Below are positions 34,144-45,805 of a DNA stretch of 64,000 bases, in pieces. The first letter of the stretch is position 1. The number at the start of each line of letters is the position of its first letter. The DNA lies in the NCBI GenBank assembly GCA_018466975.1, contig CM031553.1:1550001-1614000 (forward strand), given 5' to 3'. The stretch comes from Sparassis latifolia. Its lineage: Eukaryota > Basidiomycota > Agaricomycetes > Polyporales > Sparassidaceae. Under the pieces are notes generated by a model that was given only the letters and a program-made list of their open reading frames with translations, did no database searches and was not told the origin of the DNA. Position numbers and translations under genes: made by a program.

Positions 34144-36863
34144 ATGTCGAACTTTTCCTCCGTGGCGGAGTTACCGTCGCCCCAAATTACGGACACGGCG
34201 GAGGCTCCAGTACCCGAGCCCGCCCACAAGCCTCGTCGGAGCATGGCCCAGGCCATCGGCCTTATAGCGACATGCACGACCGCCATGCTGCTCAACGTGC
34301 GTCCACTCCGTTCTGTATTCGTTTTTACTCCGTTTATCCCGACGGTAGTCAGCAAACGGGACTGCCGTCGCCATCGCGCTGCCGACCCTCGGCCGCGACA
34401 TGAATATCCCCGCGTACCGTTTGCAGTGGGTCGTCTCCGCCTATTCGCTCAGCTCGGTGCGTCCTTTGCGCCTTCGTATCATATTTGTGTTCTGATATAA
34501 TATTTTATCCATCAGGGCTGCCTGTTGCTGTTCCTCGGCCGTCTCGCCGACCTGTACGGGCGGAAGCTCACTTTCCTGTTTGGCGCCTTTTTGATGGGCG
34601 TGTTCGGATTGGGATGCGGATTCGCGAACGGTGAGTGAGAATTTGACCGGGAAAGTCCAGTTCACGTCGGGAAATGCGTATCGGGCCCGTCTGAGTGCCC
34701 CGTGCGGTGCAAGCTCAGTATCATGGGCTGGAAAGTCTCTAGTTCTCGGGCCCCTCGAGATTATAGACAGATGGGTGCATGATAGTGGCCTCCCGAGTTC
34801 GGATTGTGCGTAGTCAGAGACTGCGACTGCCACCATCATCACCGCTATCATGTTGTATTAGCGGCGGTGGAAGGGACTGCCGGCCTACACACCACATTCT
34901 TCGTGTGTGGCTGTCACCGTCATACTGGACTCGTTCTTGTCCTGCTAGCCAGTAAATCCTCCAAAAACGCGTTCCAATGGCAGCGACGACAGCATGAGGG
35001 GCCCATCGCTCTGCGACAAATCGCACCACGGCGGTGGTTGACGTGTTGTCATCCCACCTGACGCTTTGTTGTTCAGTGTCGCCCTGTTATGATGCATTTA
35101 CAGTCACAACTGTATCACCGTATTAGTTCCCCGTATGCGATACTGATTCCCCAGCGATGGGATGTTCTCATGATCCCTCCAACTCCGCTGTACTCTTCAC
35201 TCATACCGCACTTCAGATGAGATCACGCTGGATGTCCTCCGTGGGTTCCAAGGTATCGGAGGGGCCGCGGTTATCCCAGCTTCGGTACGTCAATTACTGA
35301 GACATGTTCACGCCGTGTTTGACTCGTCTCTACACCTACAGCTTGGCATGCTAGCGCATGCGTTCCCGCCGTCGCGAATCCGCTCGGTCGCCTTTGCGGC
35401 GTTCGCCGCAGGTAACCCTGTCGGCGCCGCCGTCGGCAGCATCATTGGCGGTGTCCTCACGCAGCTCACGGAGTGCGTCTTCATCATCGTCGCTATGGTA
35501 GTACTGACATTTTCTGTGCTGTGATAGAAAGACGTGGCGCTCAGTGTTCTATTTCATGACCGGCATTTCTGCGTTGGTCTTCGTCGGTGGGTTACTGACG
35601 TTTGACAAGGATATGCCGTCGACGGAGGAAGATAAGTACGTTTTGCACTGATTTTTTTGGCATCATGCTGAGCTTGATCATTGGGTAGACGCGTGGACTG
35701 GCTGGGCGCGTTCCTTATCACGGCCGGCCTGGTCATGATCGTCTTCGTCCTCAGTGACGGGAGCATCGCCCCGAACGGGTGGAAGACAGGCTGTACGCCC
35801 ATCCTCTCCTGCTTCCCTCGCCCCAGCTAACTGGCCTGCAGACATCATTGCACTGCTAGTCGTCGGTGTGCTCCTCATGGTCGCGTACGTCGGGTGGCAA
35901 TATTACCTCGAGCGCGTGCAGGATGACCCGGAGGCACCGCGGAGCTGGTGGACGCCCCCGCCGCTGCTGCGCATCACCCTTTTCGGGCGAGGGAGCGGGA
36001 AGCTGGCAGCGATCCTCGCAATTGCGTTCCTCGAGTACTGCGGGTTCATGGCATTCCCGTTCTGGCTGCAGGTGCGTGGTGCGGTCGTCGAGCAGATATT
36101 GTGCCTGATGGGTGCGGTGCAGCTGTATTACCAGGACTATATAGGGTTGGACCCGATCCTGACCATGGTGCGGCTTCTGCCCATGTCCGTCGCGGGCGTG
36201 CTCTGCGACGTCGCCGTCGCGCTCGTCGTGGGGTACGTTCCTGTCGTCTATCTCGTTGGTACATCCTGTCTTCCCGTGCACTCACTCACGCTGACATGCG
36301 GCACAGTACTAGGGACGGCGCTGACGGGAGTGGCAAACCTGCTGTTTGGGGTGATCAACCCCGCGGCGACGTACTGGGCATTCGGATTCCCGGCGACGGT
36401 GTTGATCGTGTTCGGCGCGGACTTTGTGTTCCCGTCCGGGACGCTGTTCGTCGCGAGGTTATGTCTGCCGCACGAGCAGAGCGTTGGCGGGGCGCTGTTC
36501 CAGACGCTCACGCAGCTGGGTGGCTCGTTCGGTCTGGCGATCACAACGATAGTGTACAACGCGGTGCTCAAGAGCATGTCGCTACGGGACGGGGTCGCGA
36601 TCAACATCAACGGCACGAATGCGCCCCCGGACGCGCAGCTGCACGCGTACAAGGACGCGTTCTTCACTGCTGCCGCGTTCAACTTCTTTGGTACGTTTCT
36701 CCGCCAGCGTGTTGGTGGTGGTTTTACCTGATGATTGTTGGCAATAGCTGCAATTTTGGCGATCGTGTTCTTGCGCACGGTGGGCGCCGTCGGTGACAGG
36801 GGCGACGGCAGCGAACCTACAGAAGCCGAGGAAAAGGCTCCTGTGAGCATCGAGGCCAAGTGA
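34144..36863 (+). CDS. MFS drug:H+ antiporter, DHA2 (14-helix) type
   Basis: A membrane exporter of the major facilitator superfamily. The start MSNFSSVAELPSPQITDTAE is at 34144 and the stop ends at 36863 (KAPVSIEAK). The first helices read MAQAIGLIATCTTAMLLN joined by splicing to SANGTAVAIALPTLGRDMN, then LQWVVSAYSLSSGCLLLF. Loop motif A is GRLADLYGRKLTF. Later helices (RVDWLGAFLITAGLVMIVF, LAAILAIAFLEYCGFMAFPF, LGTALTGVANLLFGVINPA) fit a 14-helix DHA2 protein. The fourth intron (34632-35213) is about 580 bp, far longer than its neighbours. The position between two P450 genes suggests export of a P450 substrate or product, which is inference. A decayed relative lies immediately upstream. Confidence 0.9.
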
Positions 36864-37164
36864 ATGACCGTCGCTTCGTGACATGGACTTGCCACGTATC
36901 CTGCTCTCATTACTCTGATAGAGATAGATTGGACTGTAGAGTATATATACCGTAATGCTTCTCGCATCACACTGTTATGAGACGAGATGAAAGAATATAA
37001 CAATTGGTAACTTAGCTAACATTCCATGGGAGATACTCAGGCTCCTAAAACCATCCCGTCGTTACAGCGTTCTGGCTCGATACCGGTAGAGTTGAGTGAA
37101 CATAAAATTAAAATAAAATAGAAAATAAAAAGAACGTCGAAAAAGGCAACAGCAGATAGCGCAG

Positions 37165-37440
37165 GACCACCGTAAATGCACAAGACGCATAGCCAAGTAT
37201 TTCTTAGGGAAAAACCCTGAGAAAATTTATAAAGTAAAGCACGAGAAAAAACTTTGAAGAAAGCATAATGAATTTTTGTGGGAAATACCGTGATTGTCCA
37301 ATCAGCAGCTAAGAATCACGGTTTTTCCTGGAGAAATACTTTATTCTTTTTCCAGAGTTTTGCTGTGTGCTTTACTTTAACCATTTCCAGAGGGTTTTCT
37401 GCAAAAAATACTGGGCCATGCTTCTTGTGATGCAACGTTT
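37165..37440. repeat. Long imperfect foldback
   Basis: Two arms of roughly 120 bp are imperfect reverse complements around a short centre near 37306. Matching blocks include CATAGCC/CATGGCC, AGTATTT, the shared AAAGTAAAGCAC, and ACCGTGATT at the inner ends. Transcription would give a long hairpin. No target duplication was found, so whether it is a transposon is open. Confidence 0.6.
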
Positions 37441-37657
37441 AGAACACAGTGACCTATCCGATCGGACATTGCGCTGCAGAGGCGTCCCGGACGTGTTTTG
37501 CACCGGATTTTTATACACATGTACAGGGGTCTACAGCGTACAATTGAGCATTTTTGGGAAATTTTTGAGGCCCCAGAAGGCTCGGGATTTGGGTAGATGT
37601 ATCGCTGCCAGCCAAATTACCTAAACATACTCATCTAAGCGAGTGCGACAAGACACT

Positions 37658-38036
37658 GGATGCCTTCCCGTAGGATTTGGAGCACTTCTAAATCACAAAG
37701 CGGACTGCGAAACACCCCACTGTGTCGGAACAGCAGGATTTGTGAAACCGTAGCGTCGCAACATGATGATGATCAAACCAAGTTCTAGAGGGTCGGAGGA
37801 CGAGCGGCAGCATGATGTAAGCAATATGCAGCACCAAATATAGGCAAAGATGGGCATTGCGAGTGGGCGGAGACCGAAATCATCGTTTAGAGAGACGTTT
37901 AGAATCTGGAAGGGGGGGTCGACCCCCCCTTCCAGATATAAGGTTTAGAAAGAGCTCACTCTGCTCTCACGGTATGCGGAGATCAATTTGCCGACGTGCC
38001 GGCCTGATTTAGAGACGAAATTTAGGGAAGGCATCC
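37658..38036. mobile_element. 379-bp MITE with 12-bp terminal repeats
   Basis: The ends are perfect 12-bp inverted repeats (GGATGCCTTCCC and its complement), flanked by ACT at 37655-37657 and 38037-38039. The element carries no coding sequence but contains a 34-bp perfect palindrome. It sits just before the start of duplicated unit 2. The 3-bp duplication matches that of the MITE at 13738, but the terminal repeats are unrelated. Confidence 0.7.
37904..37937. repeat. 34-bp perfect palindrome
   Basis: The half-site ATCTGGAAGGGGGGGTC is followed directly by its exact reverse complement, centred on GTCGAC. It lies inside the 379-bp MITE. Confidence 0.85.
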
Positions 38037-38044
38037 ACTATATT

Positions 38045-39004
38045 GCTGTGTGCTTTCGTTTGACCGATCCTCACGTCGTTGCATGAAGCGGATGCTATGG
38101 ATGGAACACAAAACACAATGCCACTGCGCCTTAGAACCAGTCGACGCTCAAGCGATCCTACAGAACACTAGTTACGGAACCTCGATAACCTGCCGCACTT
38201 CCAACCTAACTGGCTCCCCTCTGTCGTCACCTGGGCTGACTGAGAGGGTGCGACACCCTGGAAGGGTGTGTTGCGCCGGCTCTTCAAGGCTGTGATTTCT
38301 GTAAGCGTGGATCGTTGGCAGCACGGCACAGCTAATCGAAGAAATCGCAGGAGACTTGCATGGTCACCCTACAGGAACGTACAACGCTCCGCGGATGATT
38401 CGCGAACTACTCACGATCGACATCGGCCAATACGAACGCGTGAATGTTGAATTTCCCATACTCTTCAACGCCTGCCACCCACATAACGGTAATAGTGATG
38501 ACCTCGACCTGGAACGTGCTGTAAGCTTCATGATGTGAAGCCTTTTTTCTTTTTTGCCACCGCTCATCGGCACTGTATCCCAGGATGATAACCCATGGAA
38601 TGACATCATCACCCGCCGTCTATTGGAAAGGTTGTTGGAGACACAATAAGCCCCTGCCAGAATCGCTTTTCATGTCAAGCTTACGGCAAAGTCTTCAGTA
38701 TGTCTCTAATCGCGTATACCGCTGCCTGTATCTGACGGTCAGATGAGGGCTGGATACGTCTCGATGTGCAATCCAGATATCCCGCTTGCATGTACTTCTG
38801 AACTTCTCAGCCGACCAAGTCAGGTCACCTCGCGGTGGGAAGCCTTCATCGCTCTTCCGTCGGTGTGGTTTGACGTTTACCAGGTGACTCATGTCCTCTC
38901 AATACGGCCGTCGTTTTAGCCACGAAGTCTTCTGAGCAACGATTGTCCAGTAACTGTGAACGGATTTAAACTCCTCCGTGTCGTTGGGCTTCGGCATTAT
39001 CAGG
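38045..39004. repeat. Upstream part of duplicated unit 2
   Basis: Non-coding sequence similar to 27620-27780 plus 29060-29824, ending at the shared TATA region. Identity is high around 38590-38820 compared with 29410-29660. A paired 60-codon open frame here lacks an ATG and is not annotated as a gene. Confidence 0.7.
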
Positions 39005-39011
39005 TATAAAA
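39005..39011 (+). promoter_or_regulatory. TATA box of P450-2
   Basis: TATAAAA about 110 bp before the P450-2 ATG, in the same context as at 29825. Confidence 0.6.
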
Positions 39012-39119
39012 GCTGCACCTTCCCAGGATACGTTGGCCACTGCCCCTCTCCCGTGATACCCACGTACTTTGTCTGCTCTTTTTGCCACGAAATTAGTCGC
39101 CTCTCGTGCCCACAACACC

Positions 39120-41153
39120 ATGACTATGCTCGAGGTACTTCTAAAACCCGCGGCACATCCGATTCCCTTCGTCCTTTGTCTTCTGCCTGTCGTTGTCCTG
39201 GCAGTGCATGTTGTACCGTACTTGGTCGACGAACATGGTCTTCGCCAATACCCTGGCCCTTTCCTTGCGAAATTCACGGATTTTTGGCTATTCTGGGTAG
39301 CCAGCAAGTCCAGGAGGACAGACGCTATCGATAAGCTGCACCAGAAATACGGTATGGCTCTCTCACTTACATGCATTGTTGTAACTTGAAAGCCTAATGC
39401 CTACCTTTTTAGGACCCTTCGTACGCATTGCGCCAAACCATATTTCGGTTGTTTCCCCCGAAGCGGTCTCGGCGGTGTATGGCCATTCGACCGGCACGAC
39501 GAAGTCAGCTTTCTACGACGCCTTTGTGGCTCTCCGCGCTGTACGTGGGATGTTCAACACGCGCTCCCGCACCGAACATGCCCGTAAGCGACGTGTCATG
39601 GCCCACATGTTTTCCCCGCAGAGCGTGCGCACCTTCGAGGGCCCGGTCAAGGGTCATATACAAACTTTATTGAACCAGTTGGATCTCATGTGCAGTAAGG
39701 TAGGGGCCAAGGATGAAGTGAAGACCGGCACACTGGGTTCTAGCATATGGGAGGTGCGCGGCGGCTATGTCTGGTTTAATGTACAGTTTTGTGAGCAACG
39801 AATCGTTCTGAAGGATATTCCGACCATCTGATGTAGTTTGACAGGGTGCAATCTGTTCACGTTTGATGTCATTGGTATGAAATTCGCGCTTCTAGATATT
39901 TCACCACAGGCTTATGTGACATTCATCAGGTGAACTCGCTTTCGGCTCTCCTTTTGGCATGCTTTTGCGGGGCCAAGACACCGTCAGGATAGCGAAATCC
40001 CCTGCAGCTGGTATTGCCTCCTATGCGCTCACCGATTCCGCCGCGAAGCAACCCGCGGCTCAATACGAGGTCGAAGAAATCGCTGCAATCGAGTTGATTA
40101 CTGCGCGCACGGAGACTAACGCCGTTCCCGCTGTGCTTCCCGTGTACATGCGCGAGTTCATGAGGCGCATGCCGCAGTTCCGTCGCAGCACTAAGTCGCT
40201 GGGCCAGATAATCGGCATGGCGGCGGATGTTGTCTCGCGACGCCTTGCCGCCGCTCGCCAGGAGGGAAATGATGAGAAGATTTTTGACGATATGTTTGGG
40301 AAACTGTTGAATGGCCGAGACGAGAACGGGAATCCAATGACTCCGCAGGAGCTGACTACGGAGACCATTACACTGCTAATCGCAGGATCGGACACAACTT
40401 CCAAGTACGTCTACTTGTTGCCGCTATATCGCCCCGTTGAGCTCGCTTTGCTGATAATTCATTCCACAGCTCGCTGTCGGCCATGATATTCTACATTGCC
40501 CGCGACCAGAAGGTGCAGAAGAAGCTCCAGGCCGAACTCGACGCTGCGGCCAGTGCAGACACCACTAGTATTCTGCCCTTCGATGACGCCAAATCCTTGC
40601 CGTACCTCGAGGCTGTCATCAATGAGGGTCTCCGCCTGTTCTCTCCGGTTGGTCTTGGTCTTGGTCGAGTCGTGCCCGAAAGCGGCATCACGGTGCTCGG
40701 CCAGACGTTCCTTGCAGGCACAGAGATCAGCGTTCCCTTGTACAGTGTGCACCACTTAGAGGAAGCGTGGGGTGCGGACGTGGAGGAGTACCGCCCTGAG
40801 CGCTGGCTGAACGCTGAGAAACGGGGCGAGATGATGAAGGCGTTCAACCCGTTCTCCTTCGGACCGAGGTGAGCTCTTCGACAGTCGTCTTTACTCCTGC
40901 GGCTGTGTAAAATTCATTGTTGTATTGCAGGGCCTGCATAGGGCGCAACGTCGCAATGCTGGAAATGACGTTGGTCATCGCCGCCGTTTTCCGCCGCTAC
41001 GATATTGTCCTGCAACCGGGCGAAATGGTGAGTTTGGACATCCGTCGCGGCCCAAGCGTGCTGACAAGAGATCCTGTACAGCTCGAAGTGTACGACAGTT
41101 TCGTTCGCAAGCCGCATAAGTGCGTGGTTGGGATCAAGCGTAGAGAGATATGA
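39120..41153 (+). CDS. Cytochrome P450 (copy 2), CYP53-like
   Basis: A close paralogue of the P450 at 29928 with the same intron pattern. It begins MTMLEVLLKPAAHPIPFVLC at 39120 and ends GIKRREI at 41153. The key motifs are intact: LLIAGSDTTS, NEGLRLFS, PERWLN and FSFGPR|ACIGRN with the heme cysteine. The microexon encoding W-CNLFTFDVIG is retained (about 39846-39875). Differences from copy 1 are scattered and conservative, including changes near substrate-recognition segments. The intergenic flanks are also duplicated, so the copies arose by segmental rather than retroposed duplication. Both appear functional. The substrate is unknown. Confidence 0.92.
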
Positions 41154-41599
41154 TCGCCCGAACGCTGGATGCTGAATGATGCGGTTTTGACGGTAAATTT
41201 GCAAGCGACGGTGTATTCAATATGTAATTTTACTTGCATAGGAACAATGAGGCTACCCCCGTTCGAACGCCACAGGTCCGCTGACCTTATGGCTTCCTAA
41301 ACGCTGAAAAACGTCCACTACAACCAGTTGAGCTTCCCAGATACCCATTTTGTGTCTCACACGCATTCAATACCATGAATAAATTATACTTTCATGTTTG
41401 GGGAGGATGTTGTGTCTTGTCCAAATGCTGATTAGGTGCGGAGATTTCAATTTGTTTGTCGCCAAAAATCAGAGATATATCTCAATTGTGATATATGTCG
41501 GATGGGTGCTTGGCCTGAGGAACCGGCAACCCTCCTCGTTACTTCTTATCATTTCTTTCGCTCGCGATCATGGAGATTTCATGAGGTATCCCCGGGGTA

Positions 41600-42376
41600 C
41601 AGTTGCGGACAATCAAACACGGTTAATTTGATAGCGCCTGAACTAGATTTTTCTGAGACAAATGGACTTCAGATTCAGACTCAGGGAGGTTTAAAACCCC
41701 CAAAAATGCACTCAGATAGTTTTTCCCACGAAGTTTTTGGATGGCCAAATTTTTGGGCGATTTTTTCGACACTTATAGGCCACTTTGCGGTCGTAGTGAG
41801 TACTATTGGCCACCTGCTAGTCACCCGCAACCTCTGATTCATTCAAATGTTGCGAATCCACCCAAAATTCACCCAACCAGCTTCCGTAAGGGATCCTACT
41901 GCTACTTACGCATTTGTTCTTACGCCACACGTTTGAGGTGTTCTCACATGTTCGCGCAGATTTCAGCTGAAACTGCCTCTGGCACGAACCCGCTCATCAT
42001 AGCTAGATTGGCAATGGTCAGAATGCTATCTAAGACAGTAACTTTAAATGACAAATTCCATATTCTAGGTATACTTTGTGCATTTTCTATAGCCATATTT
42101 TTGGATGTATATTTTTCATCTGTTTGTGGCATTATGCCCTACTCATTGAAAGGAGTCGATTGCATATTTTTTCGTATTTTTATCTAATTAATTATGGGGT
42201 TGGCCAAAATTTTGGGTCCAAAACAGGAAATAATAAGAATTAGTGAAATCGGCTCGTGCAAATCGAGTCTCTGAGTCATAAGCATCACATTTGTGCAGTT
42301 TCCGAAAGCTTCCGGCACTGTCCGGACTCTACATAATTGGACTAAAATAGTTACCGCGTTTGATTGTCCGCAACTG
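41600..42376. mobile_element. 777-bp TA-flanked non-autonomous element (Tc1/mariner-like)
   Basis: The ends are inverted repeats of about 24 bp with one mismatch beginning CAGTTGCGGACAATCAAAC. The element is bounded by TA on both sides (41598-41599 and 42377-42378). It has no transposase. The longest internal frame (148 codons) shows no recognisable motif. The paralogous sequence after P450-1 (about 32240-32260) lacks it, so it inserted after the duplication. Confidence 0.8.
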
Positions 42377-42480
42377 TAGGTTGACCGAGGGCAATCTAAA
42401 CAAGTCGAATAGCAGCTGTACCGGAATAGCTAAGATACACTAGTTAGTGGTGAACATATATACAAATGTGAGAGGTGTCG
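42377..42480. repeat. Downstream end of duplicated unit 2
   Basis: Matches 32263-32350 after P450-1, including taaacaagtcga and gtgagaggtgt. Similarity ends shortly before the velvet 3' region. Confidence 0.65.
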
Positions 42481-42619
42481 ACAGAGCTGGGATGACGATT
42501 GAACGAGAAGAATCAAAACAGCACAGGTCAGATGCGAGCAGAAAACGCTTAACGTCCTGCATCCAGGATCTCCCATTATAAACCAACTCAACCGCACGTC
42601 CACACCCGCCCGCTCGTAC

Positions 42620-45600
42620 TCATCCCGAATCCTCCGAAATGATATTCCCGATGCTCAGCGGATTCTTCTTCCCGACTCCCCTCTCCACACCCGCACTCGC
42701 GGGGCCCGGCGGGGGCGACCCCGGGGCGCGAAGCGGCGCCAGCTGGATGCGCGACATGCCCTGCGGGTCCCTCGCCGCATACGTCTGACCATACGCGTCC
42801 TGCACAAGCATCGGCGTCGACCAACTCGCGCCCGGCTGATGGTGCGCATACGCCGAGCCCGATCCCGCCCACGCCCCTCCGCGCTCCCGGCGCTCGTCGG
42901 GCTCGTGGTGCCGCTGGCCGGGGGAGCGGGATATCCCGCCGCGTGGTGGTGCGGTGGCGTGCTCAGCTGGTAATGCCCGTGCGAATGGCGCCCGCCGGGG
43001 CTCTGCACACCCTGGCTTTGGCTCTGCGTCTGACTTTGGCTCTGGCCGTGATTTTGCCCGCCTTGGCCCTGGTTCGGCACGTGACCATACTGCGATGGAG
43101 GCGCCGACCCGTACGCGGGCGCACCGTAGTGGTTCGCGGGAGGCGGGTACTGCGCCGCGTACCGAGCGCTGACCTGAGATTGGGGGAGTGTCTGCTGCGC
43201 CGGGGGTCCGCGGTCTTCCGCTGGGGATGGCGGCGCGCGTGCGTACATACTGGCGGTGGAGCCGGCTGCATTGGTGCTAGGTGCGGGGTAATCATACGTT
43301 GGACTGCTGGACCCCTGCGGAGAGGGCGGCGACGGAGGATGAGGCGGAGGTGCGTACGAATGATGCGATACCTGTTGCTGGTACGGATGGTGCGTGGGGG
43401 CGCGGACGTATGCCCGCTCGGAGCGTGGTGGCTCTGCGCGGGAGGCGGTGGCGGCATATGCTCATAGTATGCATATCCCTGCGGCGCAGGAGGATAGCCG
43501 GGCGGAGGGTAATCATAGCGTGGTATCGCGTGTGCCGGGTGCGCGATAACGTAGTGTTGGTGATGCCCATAGGCTTCGTATCCTGGCCATGCGGTCCCAG
43601 GTGTCGGTGCGCTGGGTGCGGTGGCTGGAGGTGGAGGTACTGGATACGTATGACCGTATGGCGCGGCAACGTGGTGCATGGCCATGGGAAGGGGTACATG
43701 CGCATAAGGATGCGGAGGTGGCTGCGCAGCATAGTGATGTGTCGGTGGCATGTGCGCGTGTGGGTCGTAGTGGTACGCTGTCGTTGGTGCGGGCGCAGGC
43801 GCGGGTGGGGGAGCAGAAGCCGCAGCGGCTGAGGCGGTAGAGAATCGATGATCATACGGTGAAGGCGTAGAGTAGTGATGCTCGGCTGCAGAGACCGGGG
43901 CAGACGGCGCAGGGGCATGCGACTGCCCGCTTAGAGACGGGTCGATCGTGCTCCAATTCGCGGTGGGACTCACCTCGCTGTCTAGGTCCTCTGGAGGCTC
44001 GTCCGCCCTCGCGCGTTTCGTGCCCCGCTCCCCCGTGCTCGCACTATCCCTCCGTGACACTGTGCTGCCACTGTCTCTCCTGCCCGCCCTGCGCGACTCC
44101 TCCCGCTCCCGATCCGCCTCCCTCTCCTGCTCTCTAAGTCGGTCCCTCTCCCGATCCCTCTCTCGGTCCCTCTCTCTTTCCCGTTCGTCGTAATCACGCT
44201 CCCGTTCCCTTTCGCGCTCTCGCTCCCTTTCCCGCTCGTCTTCTTCGTCTTCCTCCTCAGGTTCGTCCGGCAGTCGTACGGGCACGGGCCCGAACGCACC
44301 CATCTGTGCTGGCGGCGGCGGAGGCGCGCCCCGCGATGGTTCACCCTCTTCATCTTCTACCGGTAGCGGCACTGGCACAGGACCTAACGGTCCTACGGGT
44401 GCATTCCCAATAGGGATGGGCACTGGCGCCAGACCCTGCGCAGGCCGCTTGCGTACACGGATGTCTTTTCGGATCCGGATCTTAATCCCTTGATCTGCCA
44501 ACGAGCACGAGAGAGGCGTCGACTCTGGAAGGAACGTTAGTGTGGAGAGGGTGAACCTGGTGAGAAACTTACCTTCCATCCCAGGGAATTTCTTCGCCGT
44601 GTACACGTAGAAGGGCGCGCTGAAAATGGACTTGCAATGATAGACATTCGAGCTGGCGATGGTCGTCAGCAACGAGAAGCTCGGGGTAGGAAAACTGACG
44701 CTTACCCGACGACCTCGTATAGGCTCAACTTCAACCGATAGCTTCCCTCTGTGCGCACACTGACATCAGGAAATACAAAGAATCCCGCGTCCGCCCCGCC
44801 TGCCTCCGCATCCTTGAGGTGGTACAACGACGAGACGACAGAGCCGGTAGTACAGCGAGTCTTTCCGTCCTACGCAGAGGGCAGTGGTCAGTCAGTCACC
44901 GAACATCACACGAAGGGGAAAATTAATAACGTAATGAAGCTGGCGTGGATGGGAGCGAGAAGAGGCCTGAAAATGTTGAAGGCAAGCCGTATATTGAGAA
45001 GTACACGTGTAAGCCCGGCGAGGAAATCACGAGGGAATACACGAGCCAACGTGAAGAAAAACATGGACAACAAATGAAAACCACGGCGAGCCAGATCCAA
45101 GGCGAGATCCGGTGCTTCAGAGAGAGTGCGCGACATCGGCGCGAAGCTGAACAGAAGGGTGGACGAGTAAGGGATCCACAGACGGGATGGTGTGGACAGT
45201 TGGGTAGATGCATGATAGAGAAGAAGGTGGGACGGATCTAGAACAGGCGGGAGAAAAGAGCCCGAAGAACAAGAGATGACAAGGATAGAGATAGAGGAGT
45301 TGTACGAAACTGAAAATTGCAGGAAACGAGATAAGAAACTCACTTTCAACCAATGCAGCTCGACATCCTCATCTGGCTTAGCAAGACTCGCAAACATGAA
45401 ATAGTACGGGTTTTGAAGGAAGCTCTGGGATGCAAGGGCTGCAGAAGACACGTCGGGAGAGCTGGCGCGGGACGAGCTGGAATGTGCCCTGCGCTGGGAC
45501 GGATCGATGACGCGAAGCTGGACGATGGGAGGAGGGTCGATCGGCCGGCGGTCGGCTGAAGGAAATAGAGCGGAAGAGTGAGCAGAACCGAAGCAGAAAA

Positions 45601-45805
45601 CTAAGAAGTTGGAGGTTGCCTTTACCGCCTACGCCGCACATGCGGGCTTGCTTGGGCTCTTGGCGGACGATGAGTTCATATTCACTGTGCACGGGTGAGC
45701 GGGAGAAGATGGAGGGAGACGTGAGGAGACACACAGTCTGTCCCTGTCGTAGGAGGAGTGCACGGGGAGCTGAGCGTGCACGAACTGCTGCTGGTCTTCT
45801 TCCAT
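42620..45805 (-). CDS. Velvet-family regulator, VeA-like
   Basis: A nuclear regulator linking development and secondary metabolism. The start MEEDQQQFVHAQLPVHSSYD is at 45805. The velvet domain is spread over several exons: EYELIVRQEPKQARMCGVGG, then DRRPIDPPPIVQLRVIDP (about 45553), TRCTTGSVVSSLYHLKDAEA (about 44870), YRLKLSLYEVVG, VYHCKSIFSAPFYVYTAKKF and LADQGIKIRIRKDIRVRKRP. The domain is not split by a large insert, which favours VeA over VelB. A long Pro/Gln/Tyr-rich tail follows, with an Arg-Glu repeat near 44100-44250. The end, QDAYGQTYAARDPQG to KKNPLSIGNIISEDSG, is typical of VeA. Two frame changes are needed in the tail (near 43440 and 42900). The second intron (about 45345-44872) is unusually long. 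Confidence 0.85.

Noticed and set aside
41741..42187. 148-codon frame inside the TA-flanked element
   Set aside because: No transposase motif or other domain; the element appears non-autonomous.
42943..43832. Plus-strand frames rich in Arg, Gly and Val opposite the velvet gene
   Set aside because: They are the antisense of a GC-rich proline/glutamine-coding region with no independent gene features.
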